From positions 806,001-870,000 of the forward strand of contig CP060755.1 of the NCBI GenBank assembly GCA_023205875.1: a stretch of DNA of 64,000 nt, in the 5' to 3' direction. This stretch comes from Chloropicon primus. Its lineage: Eukaryota > Chlorophyta > Chloropicophyceae > Chloropicales > Chloropicaceae. Position numbers and translations under genes: made by a program. Shown here one piece after another: positions 49,080 to 59,259 of this stretch (position 1 is the first letter of the stretch; each line of letters starts with the position of its first letter). The notes under the pieces were generated by a model. It saw only the letters and a program-made list of their open reading frames with translations, was not told where the DNA came from and searched no databases.

Positions 49080-49672
49080 ACCTCGCCACACCCTTTGTTC
49101 CTCAACCGATCCCTCTCCCTCCCTTCACCCCTCTGTTCCCCGCCACCCGATCACAGCCGTCCTTTCCATTTCCATTCCAAGGACGAGAACGAAGGAGAGA
49201 GAGCAGAGGATGGAGCATGACCTTGGGGGCACATTAGTAATCGGGCCGCATGACTTCAGTCCGAGCCGAGCCGAGGGCCTTGCCGATCCCACCTCTGATC
49301 GCCATCAGTCATCCCATCTCCTCGCTCGCTCGCTCTCCTCTGTCCATCAACGACGACGGCGACGACGACCCCTGGAACATCGATCGATGTCGTCCAAACG
49401 CCTCCCCCTCCCCCTAGATGAGAAGAGAAGAAAAGAGAAGAGAGGCCAGGAGAGGACAGGAGAGGATCATACCTTGCGCCCAAAATTGAGGGTCCTCCCC
49501 CCTCCTCACTCGTCATCCCTCCTCCTCCGCGATGCCATGTCCTCCTGCACTCCTGTGCTCCTGGACTCTGCCAAGATCCGATCTTGGTGCTCGGAGACCA
49601 AAGGCAAAGGGGAGGACGCCGCGTCTTGTCTTGTGTGGTCAAGGCAGAGGGAGAGGGAGAGGCAGAGGGGGA

Positions 49673-49707
<35 letters not shown>
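49080..49707. other. Divergent intergenic region, SAM50 to secreted coiled-coil gene
   Basis: No gene seen. GAGAGG repeats near 49430-49465 and a GA tract (about 49675-49704) right before the next ATG. Confidence 0.5.
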
Positions 49708-50610
49708 ATGGGAAAGACGGGAGACCATGCGCCAAGTGGGCTTGCGGTGTGCTTTGTGGCCTGCCTCCTCCTGGCGACGGCGGGAGGTGTCGCGGAAGGG
49801 AGGAAGGTTGGGACCGCGAGTAAGGTGGTGCTGACTCACACGAGGAGGCTCGAGGGGATGGACGACCTCGGGGGAGTGGAGCTCAAGCAGGAGCGGATGA
49901 GGATGGACCTTCAGGAGGACTTGGACACCATGCGTGTCGAGAGGAAGGCCATGGCGAGGAGCGGGAAGAAGGCGGAGCTGGTCGCGGACGAGGCGGAGGA
50001 GATAGCGGACAAGTGGAGGGACATCCAGATTGCCCTGCTCGAGCTGTACAACGTCGAGCCGCAGACCACGCCCGACGACGACGATTTCTATAACAAGAAG
50101 GTGGAGGAGGTCCGCAACCACCTTGCCAGCATTTACGAGACCGCCAAGGAGGCCGCGGTGAAGATGGAGGAGTCTTCCACCTTGGCAAACGAAGCGGCGG
50201 ACGCTTTCGTGGACTCGGACATCAAGACGGAGGAGGGGGACCTCGGGGTCGTAGCAGAGGTCGAGGACGTGGAGCAGGAGGTCGCAGAGACCGCGCAGAA
50301 GGCCGCAGAGGAGGGCGAGGAGATCGTGGAGGAGGCGAACGAGATCGCAGAGTCCGCGGAGACCGTGGGCGACCAGCTCGACGACCTCATCGCGGAGATA
50401 GAAGGAGGCGACGAGGACAAGATCAAAGATTCCCTCGAGTCGATGCAGCAGACCGTCGAGGAAGAGACCGAGATGGCGGAGCAGCTCGAGGACGACGCCT
50501 CTCACGTCGCCTCTGAGGCCGAGCAAGCCTCCATTCGGGCGGAGAGCGAGAAGCAGAACATCATTCGGGAAGCCAGCTACCTCGGAGTGGACTTGGAGAC
50601 CAAAGGGTAG
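49708..50610 (+). CDS. Secreted or ER acidic coiled-coil protein, unknown
   Basis: 300 residues. A clear signal peptide (GLAVCFVACLLLATAGGVAEG) heads the protein, followed by an almost wholly alpha-helical, Glu/Ala-rich chain with heptads (MARSGKKAELVADEAEEIAD, AETAQKAAEEGEEIVEEANE, EEETEMAEQLEDDASHVASE). No Cys after the signal peptide and no membrane anchor. No ER retention signal (ends DLETKG). I know no family; it could be a cell-surface or vesicle rod protein. The frame is open upstream but the ATG at 49708 sits right after a GA tract and gives the signal peptide. Confidence 0.7.
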   Translation: MGKTGDHAPSGLAVCFVACLLLATAGGVAEGRKVGTASKVVLTHTRRLEGMDDLGGVELKQERMRMDLQEDLDTMRVERKAMARSGKKAELVADEAEEIADKWRDIQIALLELYNVEPQTTPDDDDFYNKKVEEVRNHLASIYETAKEAAVKMEESSTLANEAADAFVDSDIKTEEGDLGVVAEVEDVEQEVAETAQKAAEEGEEIVEEANEIAESAETVGDQLDDLIAEIEGGDEDKIKDSLESMQQTVEEETEMAEQLEDDASHVASEAEQASIRAESEKQNIIREASYLGVDLETKG

Positions 50611-51348
50611 ACGAAGACGAACCGAAATAATCCAACAAAACAATATATTTGTCCCTCCAAGGATAGATAGGATATACATCTCTTTCTTTCCCTTTCTTTC
50701 TCTTTCTCTTGTTTCTTCCTCGCTGAGGCATTGAACAATTGCAGGAGACAGACCATCCCATAATCCCAAGCAAAAAGGAGGAGGAGGGGGTCGCACCGGG
50801 TCTTTGGGCTTTGTCTTTGGCTGGGTTCCACCCCCTCCACCCCCTTTCTTTCCTTTCCCAGAGGAGGAAATAACTTCTCGTAGGAACCTTCCGATGGGCA
50901 GGAGCCTTCCGATGAGACGGGCAGCTGAAGATCTCTGAAGATGTTGAGCTTTTTCATCCTCAATCGACATTTTTATCCACAGGTTCTTTGATAATACGAT
51001 AAGGTACTGAACTCGTGGCGGCGAACGAGGCATACAACAATGGCTTCCTTCCCTTCCTTGGTGACGCAGACGTGCTACGATGAATGACACTTGTTGCGTT
51101 GACCTCTTTCACCATCTTAGCTTATCTTATCCTATCTTACGTTCGTTCCTAATGCCTTCCCATTGAGGTTGCAATTTGCAAGAAACCCTGAGTAAAAGCG
51201 TGGGCGGCTTGTTTGACTACGTTGCATACGCTAGAAGGAGGCGGTACGTTTGTGAGTGAGGCTCTCGGGTAGAGCTGCCTGCATTGTCGGCGCTATCGAA
51301 TAGGAATAGAAGTCGGCATTGTATACGAAAAGAGAAACACAGACCCTA
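50611..51348. other. Intergenic between the coiled-coil and PRMT genes, nothing recognised
   Basis: Contains TTTCTTTCCC and TATCTTATCC-like short runs (50680-50715, 51117-51140). Lower in GC than average. No gene or RNA recognised. Confidence 0.5.
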
Positions 51349-52497
51349 ATGAGTGGTTTATTACGGACGAGCTCGCAAAGAAAACCCTTAGGGTTTTCGA
51401 AGCCGAAGCCGCGAGATGGAAGGGTCGTTCCGAACGAGAACGAGGACTCCAACAACTACCTCACTTGTCAGATAGATATGATGCACGACCCCGTCCGTAT
51501 GGACGCCTACCGGACAGCAATAGACGAGAACAAGGACAACTTTTTGGGTAAAGTGGTCCTGGACGTTGGCTGCGGGACCGGGGTTCTCTCCATCATGGCT
51601 GCCAGAGCCGGGGCCAGGAAGGTGTATGCCGTGGAGACGAATGCGGCCAGGTACGCCAGGAAGCTGGTGGGAGCTCACGGCCTGGAAGACGTCGTGACCG
51701 TGCTCGAGTGCTGCGTGGAGGAGGCGGACCTGCCAGAGAAGGTGGATATCATCGTATCCGACTTCATGGGCCACTTCCTCCTGCAGGAGTCCATGATAGA
51801 CAACGTAATCCTTGCGAGGGACAAGTTCCTGAAGAGCACCGGAGCCATCTACCCTTCCCACTGCAAGATGTTCCTCGCCGCAGCTTCTTCGTCCAGGCAC
51901 GGCGAGAGCAGAGTGGAAGCCCACCACGAATCTCTCGAGGAGTTCGACGAGGTGAAAGACTACATGTTCAACGAATGCGAGATCGACTTGACGTGCCTGT
52001 CGGATGTGTACAAGGACGAGGCGCGAGAGCTCGCCCTGCACTCGAGTTGCAGCGTGCACCTCGAGGCGAACGAGTTGCTCGGACCTCCCGTGGCGGTAAA
52101 GGAAATTGATCTTCTCACCGCAACTCATGATGACGTGAAGGGCGTGAGCCAGAGCTTCTGCATCGATTTGGATCCCAGCATGGACAAGGAGAAGAGAAGG
52201 AACTTCGATCTTTGGGTCGGCTGGTTCGCGGTTCAATTCAATGGGTCGCCGGACAACCCCTCTCTAGTCCAAGTGGAGTGTGACACGGGGCCGTACAACG
52301 ACGAGACTCACTGGAGCCACGAAGGGTTCATCGTGCACCCTCCCATCGATCTGACCGGCGCCAGCAAGGTTCAGGGCCAAATAGAGATGACCAGGAAGAA
52401 AGCGAACTGGCGTCTGTACGACGTGAAGATCTCGCACAGAGCTTGCTCGGGGGAGAAGAGCGGAGAAGAGGTCTCCAAGACGTACTACCTCAAGTGA
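51349..52497 (+). CDS. Protein arginine N-methyltransferase, diverged
   Basis: S-adenosylmethionine-dependent arginine methyltransferase family, 382 residues. The core has motif I VLDVGCGTGVLSIMAARAGA with the following acidic VYAVE, the post-I region, the double-E loop segment VSDFMGHFLLQES, and the THW-like loop THWSHEGF, in the right order, then the beta-barrel. The first catalytic Glu of the double-E loop is Asp here (SD for SE) and the N-terminal YFxxY motif is degenerate (NYLTCQIDMMHDPVRMDAYRT). It may therefore be weakly active or have altered product type. Subfamily is not assigned. Start ATG 51349 chosen; a TTG lies upstream. Confidence 0.85.
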   Translation: MSGLLRTSSQRKPLGFSKPKPRDGRVVPNENEDSNNYLTCQIDMMHDPVRMDAYRTAIDENKDNFLGKVVLDVGCGTGVLSIMAARAGARKVYAVETNAARYARKLVGAHGLEDVVTVLECCVEEADLPEKVDIIVSDFMGHFLLQESMIDNVILARDKFLKSTGAIYPSHCKMFLAAASSSRHGESRVEAHHESLEEFDEVKDYMFNECEIDLTCLSDVYKDEARELALHSSCSVHLEANELLGPPVAVKEIDLLTATHDDVKGVSQSFCIDLDPSMDKEKRRNFDLWVGWFAVQFNGSPDNPSLVQVECDTGPYNDETHWSHEGFIVHPPIDLTGASKVQGQIEMTRKKANWRLYDVKISHRACSGEKSGEEVSKTYYLK

Positions 52498-52970
52498 CTT
52501 GGTGGACTGGACACGCGCGGCGTGTAGCATGAAGAGTGTTTGTTACTTTCAGAATCTTTGTGAATCGATCGATCGCGGCGATGATGACAAAGGCCATCAT
52601 GGCACAGAGAGACTAAAGAGCGATGATGACATGTGTATCTAGGAATCCTCTGACAACCAGCCCTCTGTCCTTTGAAAGGAATGGGCAAAGAGATCCACTC
52701 CCTTTGTCAAAACCTTCCACCGAGGTGTCAATCGAAAGCCCGTGAGATGTCCTTCCTCTTGATCAACACCTCTCCCCCCTCACCCGCACTGTCCTTGCAC
52801 AAGATTCTCGACAAACACCACCACCTCCGCAGTCATATCCTCCAGTCCAATTTCGTTTCCTCGAGGGAGAGAGAGAGGAGAAGCGAAGCGAAGGGAGAGA
52901 GAGAGACCGGAGGAGGGAGGAGCGACGAGTGATCATTATTAGGATTAGGGCGGGGCAGGGGTTAGAGGCC
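52498..52970. other. Intergenic, PRMT to SEC5
   Basis: No gene seen. A GATC-type tetramer run near 52565-52575, a GA-rich 5' UTR-like stretch at 52865-52925, and a weak CGAAAGCCCGTGAG match to the TCGA element at 52728. Confidence 0.5.
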
Positions 52971-55838
52971 ATGGAGTCATTCCGGGATTCACCGGTGCCG
53001 TTGATGAGTTTGGAGGAGGAGGAGGAAGCCTCGAGTCACACGTTCGCCAAGGTTGGGAACGGGAGTGGGAATCAACCCGGGGGTGGGGGTGGGGGTGGTT
53101 TCGCAGCTAGGACGAGGTCGTCCCTTATCGCGGAGCTCGACTTGGCGGACCTTTCGGACGAGGATGAGGAGGACGAGGAGGCTCTACTAGAGAGCTCGCT
53201 CGTGGCGAGGAAGGAGTTCAAACAAGTGGCGTGGTCCGCGGAGGACGACGAGGAGGTGGAAGAGATTTCCCTGAGGATATTGAGCTCGTTCCAGCCGAGT
53301 GAGATAGAGGGCCCGACGACGAGCCCAGCGATGGCAGCCGAGAGAATGACGAGCATATTCTCTCACGGCAAGGCCCCCGCGAACCAGGATTTACTTGGCT
53401 TGGGGACAATTGACTTCAGGAACGCGTCGCTCGTGAGGCATGCGGCGGGGAGGTTGGACTACGAAAGGCACGGCAGCATCCACAAGAAGCCGGGGATCAT
53501 GGGAAGGACTTGGAGCAACTCCCTGGGTGGCAAGATGATGGCGCCGCGGCTGAGCTCCTTCTCCCACGGATCGAGCAGGGAGGACCCGAGCCTGCTGGCG
53601 TCCAGCGATAGCTTTGACCCGAAAAAGTACTTGGGGAGAGTCCACAGAAACAGCTCGCAGGCTGACCTTCAAAAGGGCCAGCTCTACTTGACGAAGCAGC
53701 TCAACGAGGGCAAGGATCAGAGAATGCTGCTCGTGAAGGAGAACTTCGAGAGGTTCATAAAGTGCAAGAACACCATCGATGACATTCACTCGAAGCTGCA
53801 GCACAACGAGTTCCACTCGTCTTCCGAGGCGGCGAGCACGGTGCTTCTCATGCAGTCCCTGAACGACGTGAAGGACAAGTCGAACACGATATTTAAGCCG
53901 CTCATTGACAGGCAGCACGACAGGGAAAAGCTTCAGCGGATGCTGTCGACCTTCAGGCGGTACCAGTGGTTCTTGGAGATGCCGACGACGCTTGAAGAGC
54001 AACTGAACAATCGCAAGAACGACCAAGTCGTGTCTTGCTACAAGAAGTCGAAGCTGTTCATCGAGGAGCACCCGAACGTGGACCTTTTCTCAAAGGTGTT
54101 CAAGGAGATCGAGCGCGTTGTCACGGGTTACAAGGACAAGCTCTACCGGAATTTGGAATCCTGCAAGGTGGACGTGGAAAGGGCAAAGGAATTGATAACG
54201 ACCCTCGTGCGCCTGCAAGGCAACCAGATTTTGGCCCAAAACTTGCAGAAGCAGAACCCGTTCCTTGTGTACTTGGACAGCGTGAGCGATTACGTCTTGA
54301 AGAAGATGAAGGACCATTTCCTGGAGTACGAGAAGGCTCTGCAAGACTTGGATAGCCAAGAGGACCCCATAGTGAGCAGCGACGAGATGTCACAGTTCGA
54401 ATGCATCATGCTGAACGTTGTCATGTTCGCCAGGGAGAACAGGCAGAGGCCGACCCTGAAAATGTTCTTAGAATACTCGAACGTGGACTGCGCTGAGCTC
54501 TCTTTCAAGTTGAGGCTGGGGAAGCTTCAGAGCACCTACGTGATTAGGCTGTCATCGGTACTGCTGACCGTCGTGGATATCCTTTTGCACCTCTACCTCG
54601 AAGATAAGTCCATGCTGAAGACGCTGAGAGGCAGAGAAAACGTGGACAGGAATTACCTCTCTGACATTGTTGAGGCATCGAAGAACAAGCTGCACCTCAT
54701 TTTCAGGGCGTACGAAAACCAGCTGCACGTCCTGTTCGCCTCGTCGGAGGAATCGAATGGCCTTTGGAACTGTGCAAAAGAGATCAGCATGGCTACTTCC
54801 GCGGTCCTTGAAGATGTCGCGAACAGGAGCATGCCCGAAGGAGATCGGAACCAGATTCTTGATGTGAACATGGGCCTGGTCGAGCGATTCGTAAAGTATG
54901 TTTGCGGTCAGCTGGAGAAAGTTTGCACCTTTACTGCACATGAAGCGAAAATGGGGGAGATTCGGGCGAGGCGGGTGCATGAAGAGAAGTCTGCGTCCCT
55001 TGAGATCCTTTATGTCGGCGACGCCTTACTCGTGGGTCTCCAAAAAGTAGTCGAGACCATTTCTCAAATCCAGAACAGCGACGACACTGGAGACAAGAGT
55101 GAGAGACTCGTCAAATTCGTTGAAAGGTCGTTGAACAACTGCTTGCGCTGTTGTGCAAGGGAGTTCGACAGGGTGGGGGAGGAGGTCATGGAAACCAGCG
55201 ATTACAACAGCGACATCAGGATGGTGCTGCAGGGCCTGCAGGATGCCCACTTCCTGGAGAATGAGATCTTTCCCAAGGCATGCAAGATCATGAGCTCCAT
55301 CACGAGTTTGGAGTCGATGAAGGAGGTCACCAGAATGAGTCCCCTGGTCGAAAGCATGCGCAACATGAAAAAGCGGTACGTTGCTTTGAACGGCGTGAGA
55401 ACGGAGCTGCTTCAGAGGGCTTACTTGAGCGGAAGCGTGGAGGGCAGGTCCGAGAATCTTTTTGACGTGAGAAACCACGTGTTCATAGTCCTGCAATTCT
55501 TCGTCGATCAGCATTCTCATGGCTGGCAGACAGTTCCCCATCTGTGCAAGGAGCTTCTGACGCTACTCGTGGAAAGCTTCTTCGAGACTCTCAGCGAGGG
55601 CTTTCATGAGAACACCGAGAGGATCAGCAAGGAAGAGTACCTGCAGTCTGTCTTGGAGATCTCCTACCTCGAGAAGGCCCTCGGCCTATACGTGTCGGGA
55701 AAGGCGCACAAAAGCACGGAGCAGATTCGGAGGCACCTCTTTTCGAGATGCAGAACGAAGGTTGAGAGTGCTGCGATGGACAAAAGAGTCGACGCCGCCC
55801 TGGAGAGCACGAAGGTCCACTGGCTGTGCTTCCACTAG
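52971..55838 (+). CDS. SEC5: Exocyst complex subunit SEC5 (EXOC2)
   Basis: Vesicle-tethering subunit of the octameric exocyst at the plasma membrane. 955 residues, no intron. The first 200 residues are acidic, Ser/Gly-rich and probably disordered (DLADLSDEDEEDEEALLESS). The conserved SEC5 entry starts near residue 214 (FDPKKYLGRVHRNSSQADL) and continues QRMLLVKENFERFIKCKNTIDDIHSKL, which matches EXOC2 from memory; the rest is CATCHR-type helical bundle to the end. No TIG/IPT domain is apparent, as in plants. The GTG at 52929 is ignored. Convergent with the following gene (74 nt). Confidence 0.9.
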   Translation: MESFRDSPVPLMSLEEEEEASSHTFAKVGNGSGNQPGGGGGGGFAARTRSSLIAELDLADLSDEDEEDEEALLESSLVARKEFKQVAWSAEDDEEVEEISLRILSSFQPSEIEGPTTSPAMAAERMTSIFSHGKAPANQDLLGLGTIDFRNASLVRHAAGRLDYERHGSIHKKPGIMGRTWSNSLGGKMMAPRLSSFSHGSSREDPSLLASSDSFDPKKYLGRVHRNSSQADLQKGQLYLTKQLNEGKDQRMLLVKENFERFIKCKNTIDDIHSKLQHNEFHSSSEAASTVLLMQSLNDVKDKSNTIFKPLIDRQHDREKLQRMLSTFRRYQWFLEMPTTLEEQLNNRKNDQVVSCYKKSKLFIEEHPNVDLFSKVFKEIERVVTGYKDKLYRNLESCKVDVERAKELITTLVRLQGNQILAQNLQKQNPFLVYLDSVSDYVLKKMKDHFLEYEKALQDLDSQEDPIVSSDEMSQFECIMLNVVMFARENRQRPTLKMFLEYSNVDCAELSFKLRLGKLQSTYVIRLSSVLLTVVDILLHLYLEDKSMLKTLRGRENVDRNYLSDIVEASKNKLHLIFRAYENQLHVLFASSEESNGLWNCAKEISMATSAVLEDVANRSMPEGDRNQILDVNMGLVERFVKYVCGQLEKVCTFTAHEAKMGEIRARRVHEEKSASLEILYVGDALLVGLQKVVETISQIQNSDDTGDKSERLVKFVERSLNNCLRCCAREFDRVGEEVMETSDYNSDIRMVLQGLQDAHFLENEIFPKACKIMSSITSLESMKEVTRMSPLVESMRNMKKRYVALNGVRTELLQRAYLSGSVEGRSENLFDVRNHVFIVLQFFVDQHSHGWQTVPHLCKELLTLLVESFFETLSEGFHENTERISKEEYLQSVLEISYLEKALGLYVSGKAHKSTEQIRRHLFSRCRTKVESAAMDKRVDAALESTKVHWLCFH

Positions 55839-55912
55839 GCTAAGAGAAACGTTTCTCGTAAACCTCGTTTTTATTGGAAGTATTCTATAAAATAAAGTGG
55901 CGAAAGAAAATA

Positions 55913-58900
55913 TTACATTTGGAATGGCAGGTGGTGCATCACCGGGAGCTTCAAAGTCTCCCCCCTCATCTGTGGAATTTTGCACGGCGTTATCCTGACC
56001 CGGTAGAAAGGACCGTAGATCTCGCCATCCAGCAGAATACTAAACGCTTGGTGCCTCTCCAGCGTCTCGACTTGCAGCTTGTTCGTGTGGTACATTTGGC
56101 AAAACGCAAGGTCGTCAAAACACTTTATCCGCTTCCTTGACTTGTACACGGCCTCGTACTCGGCGATGCTGACGTCGAGCCACTCGGACCTCGGATCGCA
56201 CACCCTGCCGCTGTCCGTGGACCTTGGCACATTGAACAGAGAAATCGAGGTGAAGCCCTGGGCCGGCGACATCACCGACTTTGTGACCTCGTTTCCTTGA
56301 AGGTCGACTTGAGTGAACGACAAGGAGACTTCCAAGCGATACTTTTGCAGGGCTTGGTCAAAGGCCTGAGCGCAATTTTCCGGCGGATTGATCGGTCTTG
56401 GGTCCCCCTCCGAGTGCTGGTGCAGAATGTGCTCGTGAATGAGTTGCTGGAAGATGTTCTTGTCCCCGAAAGCGGCCAGGTGCACCGGGAGACCGATGTA
56501 CGCCTGGGTGCAGAATGGTATCGTGTAATGCATAGTCTTCTTTCCTTGGAGGGCCCAAGCTTCGCACACAAAGGTGGAGACCATCAGCTTCTGCTCTGCC
56601 ACGTCAATGTACCTTTCCAGAACGTGGCCACAGATGTTGGCGGATGGAATAGAGTCCGCCTTGATGCTCTTCAGAGCATCAACGTTCGACTTCCCGTCCC
56701 CGTTGGCGTTACCGTTGCTGTGCGTCTTTCTGCCCGAGCGAGACGACATGGGCGTCAACCCCGAGGTTCCATCCAGGGTGTAGTCCTTGAGCTTGTTCAA
56801 AACCATCGTCATCCTGTGATGTATCGTGTGCGTGACCTTCTCTTCCTTCGCTGCGGCGGGGACTTGAGTGAACATCTCCGCCGAGGGGACGAGGGGAAGG
56901 TCGTTGCCCAGGGACGTGAAAACGGTGCCACAGTACCACGAGTCGTAGTAGGCTATGAAGGACGAGAGCCTGTTCGCAACACCAAGGGGCAGCACATAGA
57001 TCTTGAACTCGATGCCGCATTTTTGGATGAGATCGTAATAGTTCGCGTGCACGTGCACGTAGCCCTTGAGGAAGTTGTGAAGCGTGCCGTCTCCTCCGGC
57101 AATCACGATCTGCAAGGTTTTGGGGGAGCCAAAGCCCTGGAACCTCGACTTGCTTGGCGAGTTCGCGGACAGATCCATCAGTATCTTGTGCAGCTGAACC
57201 CCGGCATCTGAGTTCGGGTACCTCCTCTCCTTTGGCCCGCTCGCCCCGCTCGTGCCTTCCAGGACCTCGATGTAATTTGATGTGTGCATGTTCGTGATCT
57301 CGTGGACCGTGAAGGAAGGGCCGAAGTCCGGTACCATGTCTATGTCGGATATCATCTTCTCGTTCGAAGGGTTAAGCTCCTTCGTGGCTTCCTCGACGAG
57401 CTTCTTCAGGGCCTCCGAGCGGTAAGCGGCAGCCTTTTCGGCGGTCGGGAAATCGCAGGCAGTCTCCTCGATCTTCACCAGCTCCCTCTGAATCTCTGGC
57501 AACCTTAGGCTCTCGTCCTTGATCCCGCCTCGAAGAATCTTTATCGCTGTATCAAAGTCCATGACCTCGTTGCTGGACATGGCGCTGATGAGCGAAAGTC
57601 TGAAACAGGAGTATATCAACTCGTCCTTCCCAAAGGTTCCAAGTATAGCTTCCCTGTACTTGACGTACCTCTTCAACGTCTCGTTAAACATACCCCCTTG
57701 GTACGAATCCGTGTTGAGGAAGACTCGACACATCTGGATGTTCTTGTTGTCCTTTTTCGACTGCAGGAGGTAGGACACGAGCTTGCCCAGGGATTTTCTC
57801 ACGTGGTAGCCCGGGAACTTGAGCTCCTTGGCGATGGCAGTGACCAGGCTGGAGGCCAGGTTCCCCACCGGCAAAGGCCATATCCTGTAAGGCAGCAGGA
57901 TCTGCAACGCTTCCATCAAGACATTTGACGGGACAACGTGAAGGCAAAGGAACTCCTTCATCAGCATGAACAGGCAACACAGGCTTTGGTCCGCAAGCTC
58001 CTCGTCGTCTTGCCGAAGAATATTCGAGATCATGACAAACGGAGAGGTCTCCGGCCCCGCCACGGAGCAAGCATCGCGGATCCCCATGTACATCAAGTAC
58101 ATTCCGTACCCGAAGTTCATGTGGTGGTACCCGCTGACTTGCCCGAACTTTGGCATGTGCTCCACGAAGAGTCGGATGGCGTTGTCAAGCATGTCCGCGC
58201 CGAGGTGGCCGCCCATGTCCTGGTGCATGAAAGGGCAACGGACAAGATCCTTGTAATCCCTCAATCTGGGACCGACGCTCTCCCTGGACAAGGCTTGGCC
58301 AATGATGAAATTGCCCAAAACCTGCAAAAGTGTGACAGAATCCTCCTCCCCAAGTCCTTGCTTGGACAGCGTCATGTTCGCTATGGCGCTGTAAAGGCTC
58401 GCGTCGGAGCAATCGACGCGGTGAAAGATGCTCAGGACGAAGAATGTATTCAGCAGCGTCTGCCTGAGCCTGAGCAGGTGGTACTCCAGCGTGGTCGACG
58501 AGTTCGCCAGAGATATCAGCGGCTTGTTCAGGAGATTTATGAAGTTTGCCTTGGTGTAGTGGCTCCTCGTGGCCCTGTCCGTCTGATTCGCCACAGGCCC
58601 TTGCAGGATGAAACGCTGCTGCTTGGCGGGGCTTGGGTTAAACGAAGGCTGCATCACCTTGTCTCCCCCAGCCTGTGACTTCTTGTGAGGCAGGGACTCC
58701 AGCTCATTGTCAATCTCTCTCAAGCGCCTTAATATGACTTCCGCGAAGTAGGTCGCGGTCTCCTCCTCCTTCATGTGCTCCCAAAAGGGGATGAATTTCT
58801 CCAGCTTTACCCTGATGCGGTTGACCGGCTTTATAGCAAGCCCGGAGGCCAAGATGTCCTCCAGGAGGTCTATCACTTGACGCGAGTCCATCTCCTCCAT
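55913..58900 (-). CDS. Large protein resembling class IB PI3-kinase adaptor p101 (PIK3R5-like), with a GGDGT motif
   Basis: 995 residues. The first 550 are helical, Armadillo-like, with no motif I know. Then comes an alpha/beta segment KTLQIVIAGGDGTLHNFLKGY near residue 597, FKIYVLPLGVANRLSSFIAYYDSWY, and a C-terminal beta domain ending HTNKLQVETLERHQAFSILLD then YRVRITPC. The GGDGT motif alone suggests a diacylglycerol-kinase-like nucleotide site. The overall line-up of these three blocks, however, recalls animal p101: LRVVVFGSDRISGKVARAY, FFKLQFFYVPV, MLDPWYERNV and the end DKVQIIG ... [20 protein letters not shown] ... CEVSPC, as I remember them. Function is inferred and unproven. Confidence 0.55.
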   Translation of the reverse strand: MEEMDSRQVIDLLEDILASGLAIKPVNRIRVKLEKFIPFWEHMKEEETATYFAEVILRRLREIDNELESLPHKKSQAGGDKVMQPSFNPSPAKQQRFILQGPVANQTDRATRSHYTKANFINLLNKPLISLANSSTTLEYHLLRLRQTLLNTFFVLSIFHRVDCSDASLYSAIANMTLSKQGLGEEDSVTLLQVLGNFIIGQALSRESVGPRLRDYKDLVRCPFMHQDMGGHLGADMLDNAIRLFVEHMPKFGQVSGYHHMNFGYGMYLMYMGIRDACSVAGPETSPFVMISNILRQDDEELADQSLCCLFMLMKEFLCLHVVPSNVLMEALQILLPYRIWPLPVGNLASSLVTAIAKELKFPGYHVRKSLGKLVSYLLQSKKDNKNIQMCRVFLNTDSYQGGMFNETLKRYVKYREAILGTFGKDELIYSCFRLSLISAMSSNEVMDFDTAIKILRGGIKDESLRLPEIQRELVKIEETACDFPTAEKAAAYRSEALKKLVEEATKELNPSNEKMISDIDMVPDFGPSFTVHEITNMHTSNYIEVLEGTSGASGPKERRYPNSDAGVQLHKILMDLSANSPSKSRFQGFGSPKTLQIVIAGGDGTLHNFLKGYVHVHANYYDLIQKCGIEFKIYVLPLGVANRLSSFIAYYDSWYCGTVFTSLGNDLPLVPSAEMFTQVPAAAKEEKVTHTIHHRMTMVLNKLKDYTLDGTSGLTPMSSRSGRKTHSNGNANGDGKSNVDALKSIKADSIPSANICGHVLERYIDVAEQKLMVSTFVCEAWALQGKKTMHYTIPFCTQAYIGLPVHLAAFGDKNIFQQLIHEHILHQHSEGDPRPINPPENCAQAFDQALQKYRLEVSLSFTQVDLQGNEVTKSVMSPAQGFTSISLFNVPRSTDSGRVCDPRSEWLDVSIAEYEAVYKSRKRIKCFDDLAFCQMYHTNKLQVETLERHQAFSILLDGEIYGPFYRVRITPCKIPQMRGETLKLPVMHHLPFQM

Positions 58901-59259
58901 GGTGGTGACCAATGACTCCAATTCCTTTCCTTTTCCACCTGCCTTGTGCCGAAGGCGAGGAGAGGATCAAGACAAGACAAGACGTGGTTCTCTTCGCAGC
59001 AGTTATGTCCCAGGCAGGCCCTGTTACATGCTTCACAGTCTGCACGCCGTCCCGATGGTGGTGTGACCTCCTTCGCCTTCCCAATGGTTTGGCCAAGATT
59101 TCTATGGAGAGAGAAAACCTAAGCGGGGAGGCCAAAGCCAGAGGAGGTAACCGACAAGGACTGGACTGGACAAGCAGAGTGTTTGGGGGTGCCGGGGGGG
59201 AAGGAGGAAGGAGAGGATCTTCACTTTGCATGGAAAGAGGGTTTACGTGTATTGTGGCG
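58901..59259. other. Intergenic between two minus-strand genes, nothing recognised
   Basis: Carries the promoter of the p101-like gene and the 3' end of the coiled-coil gene; no structure of note beyond an ACAAG run near 58970-58985. Confidence 0.45.

Noticed and set aside
49639-51090. 483-codon minus-strand frame over the secreted coiled-coil gene
   Set aside because: Antisense shadow; the plus strand has a signal peptide and heptads.
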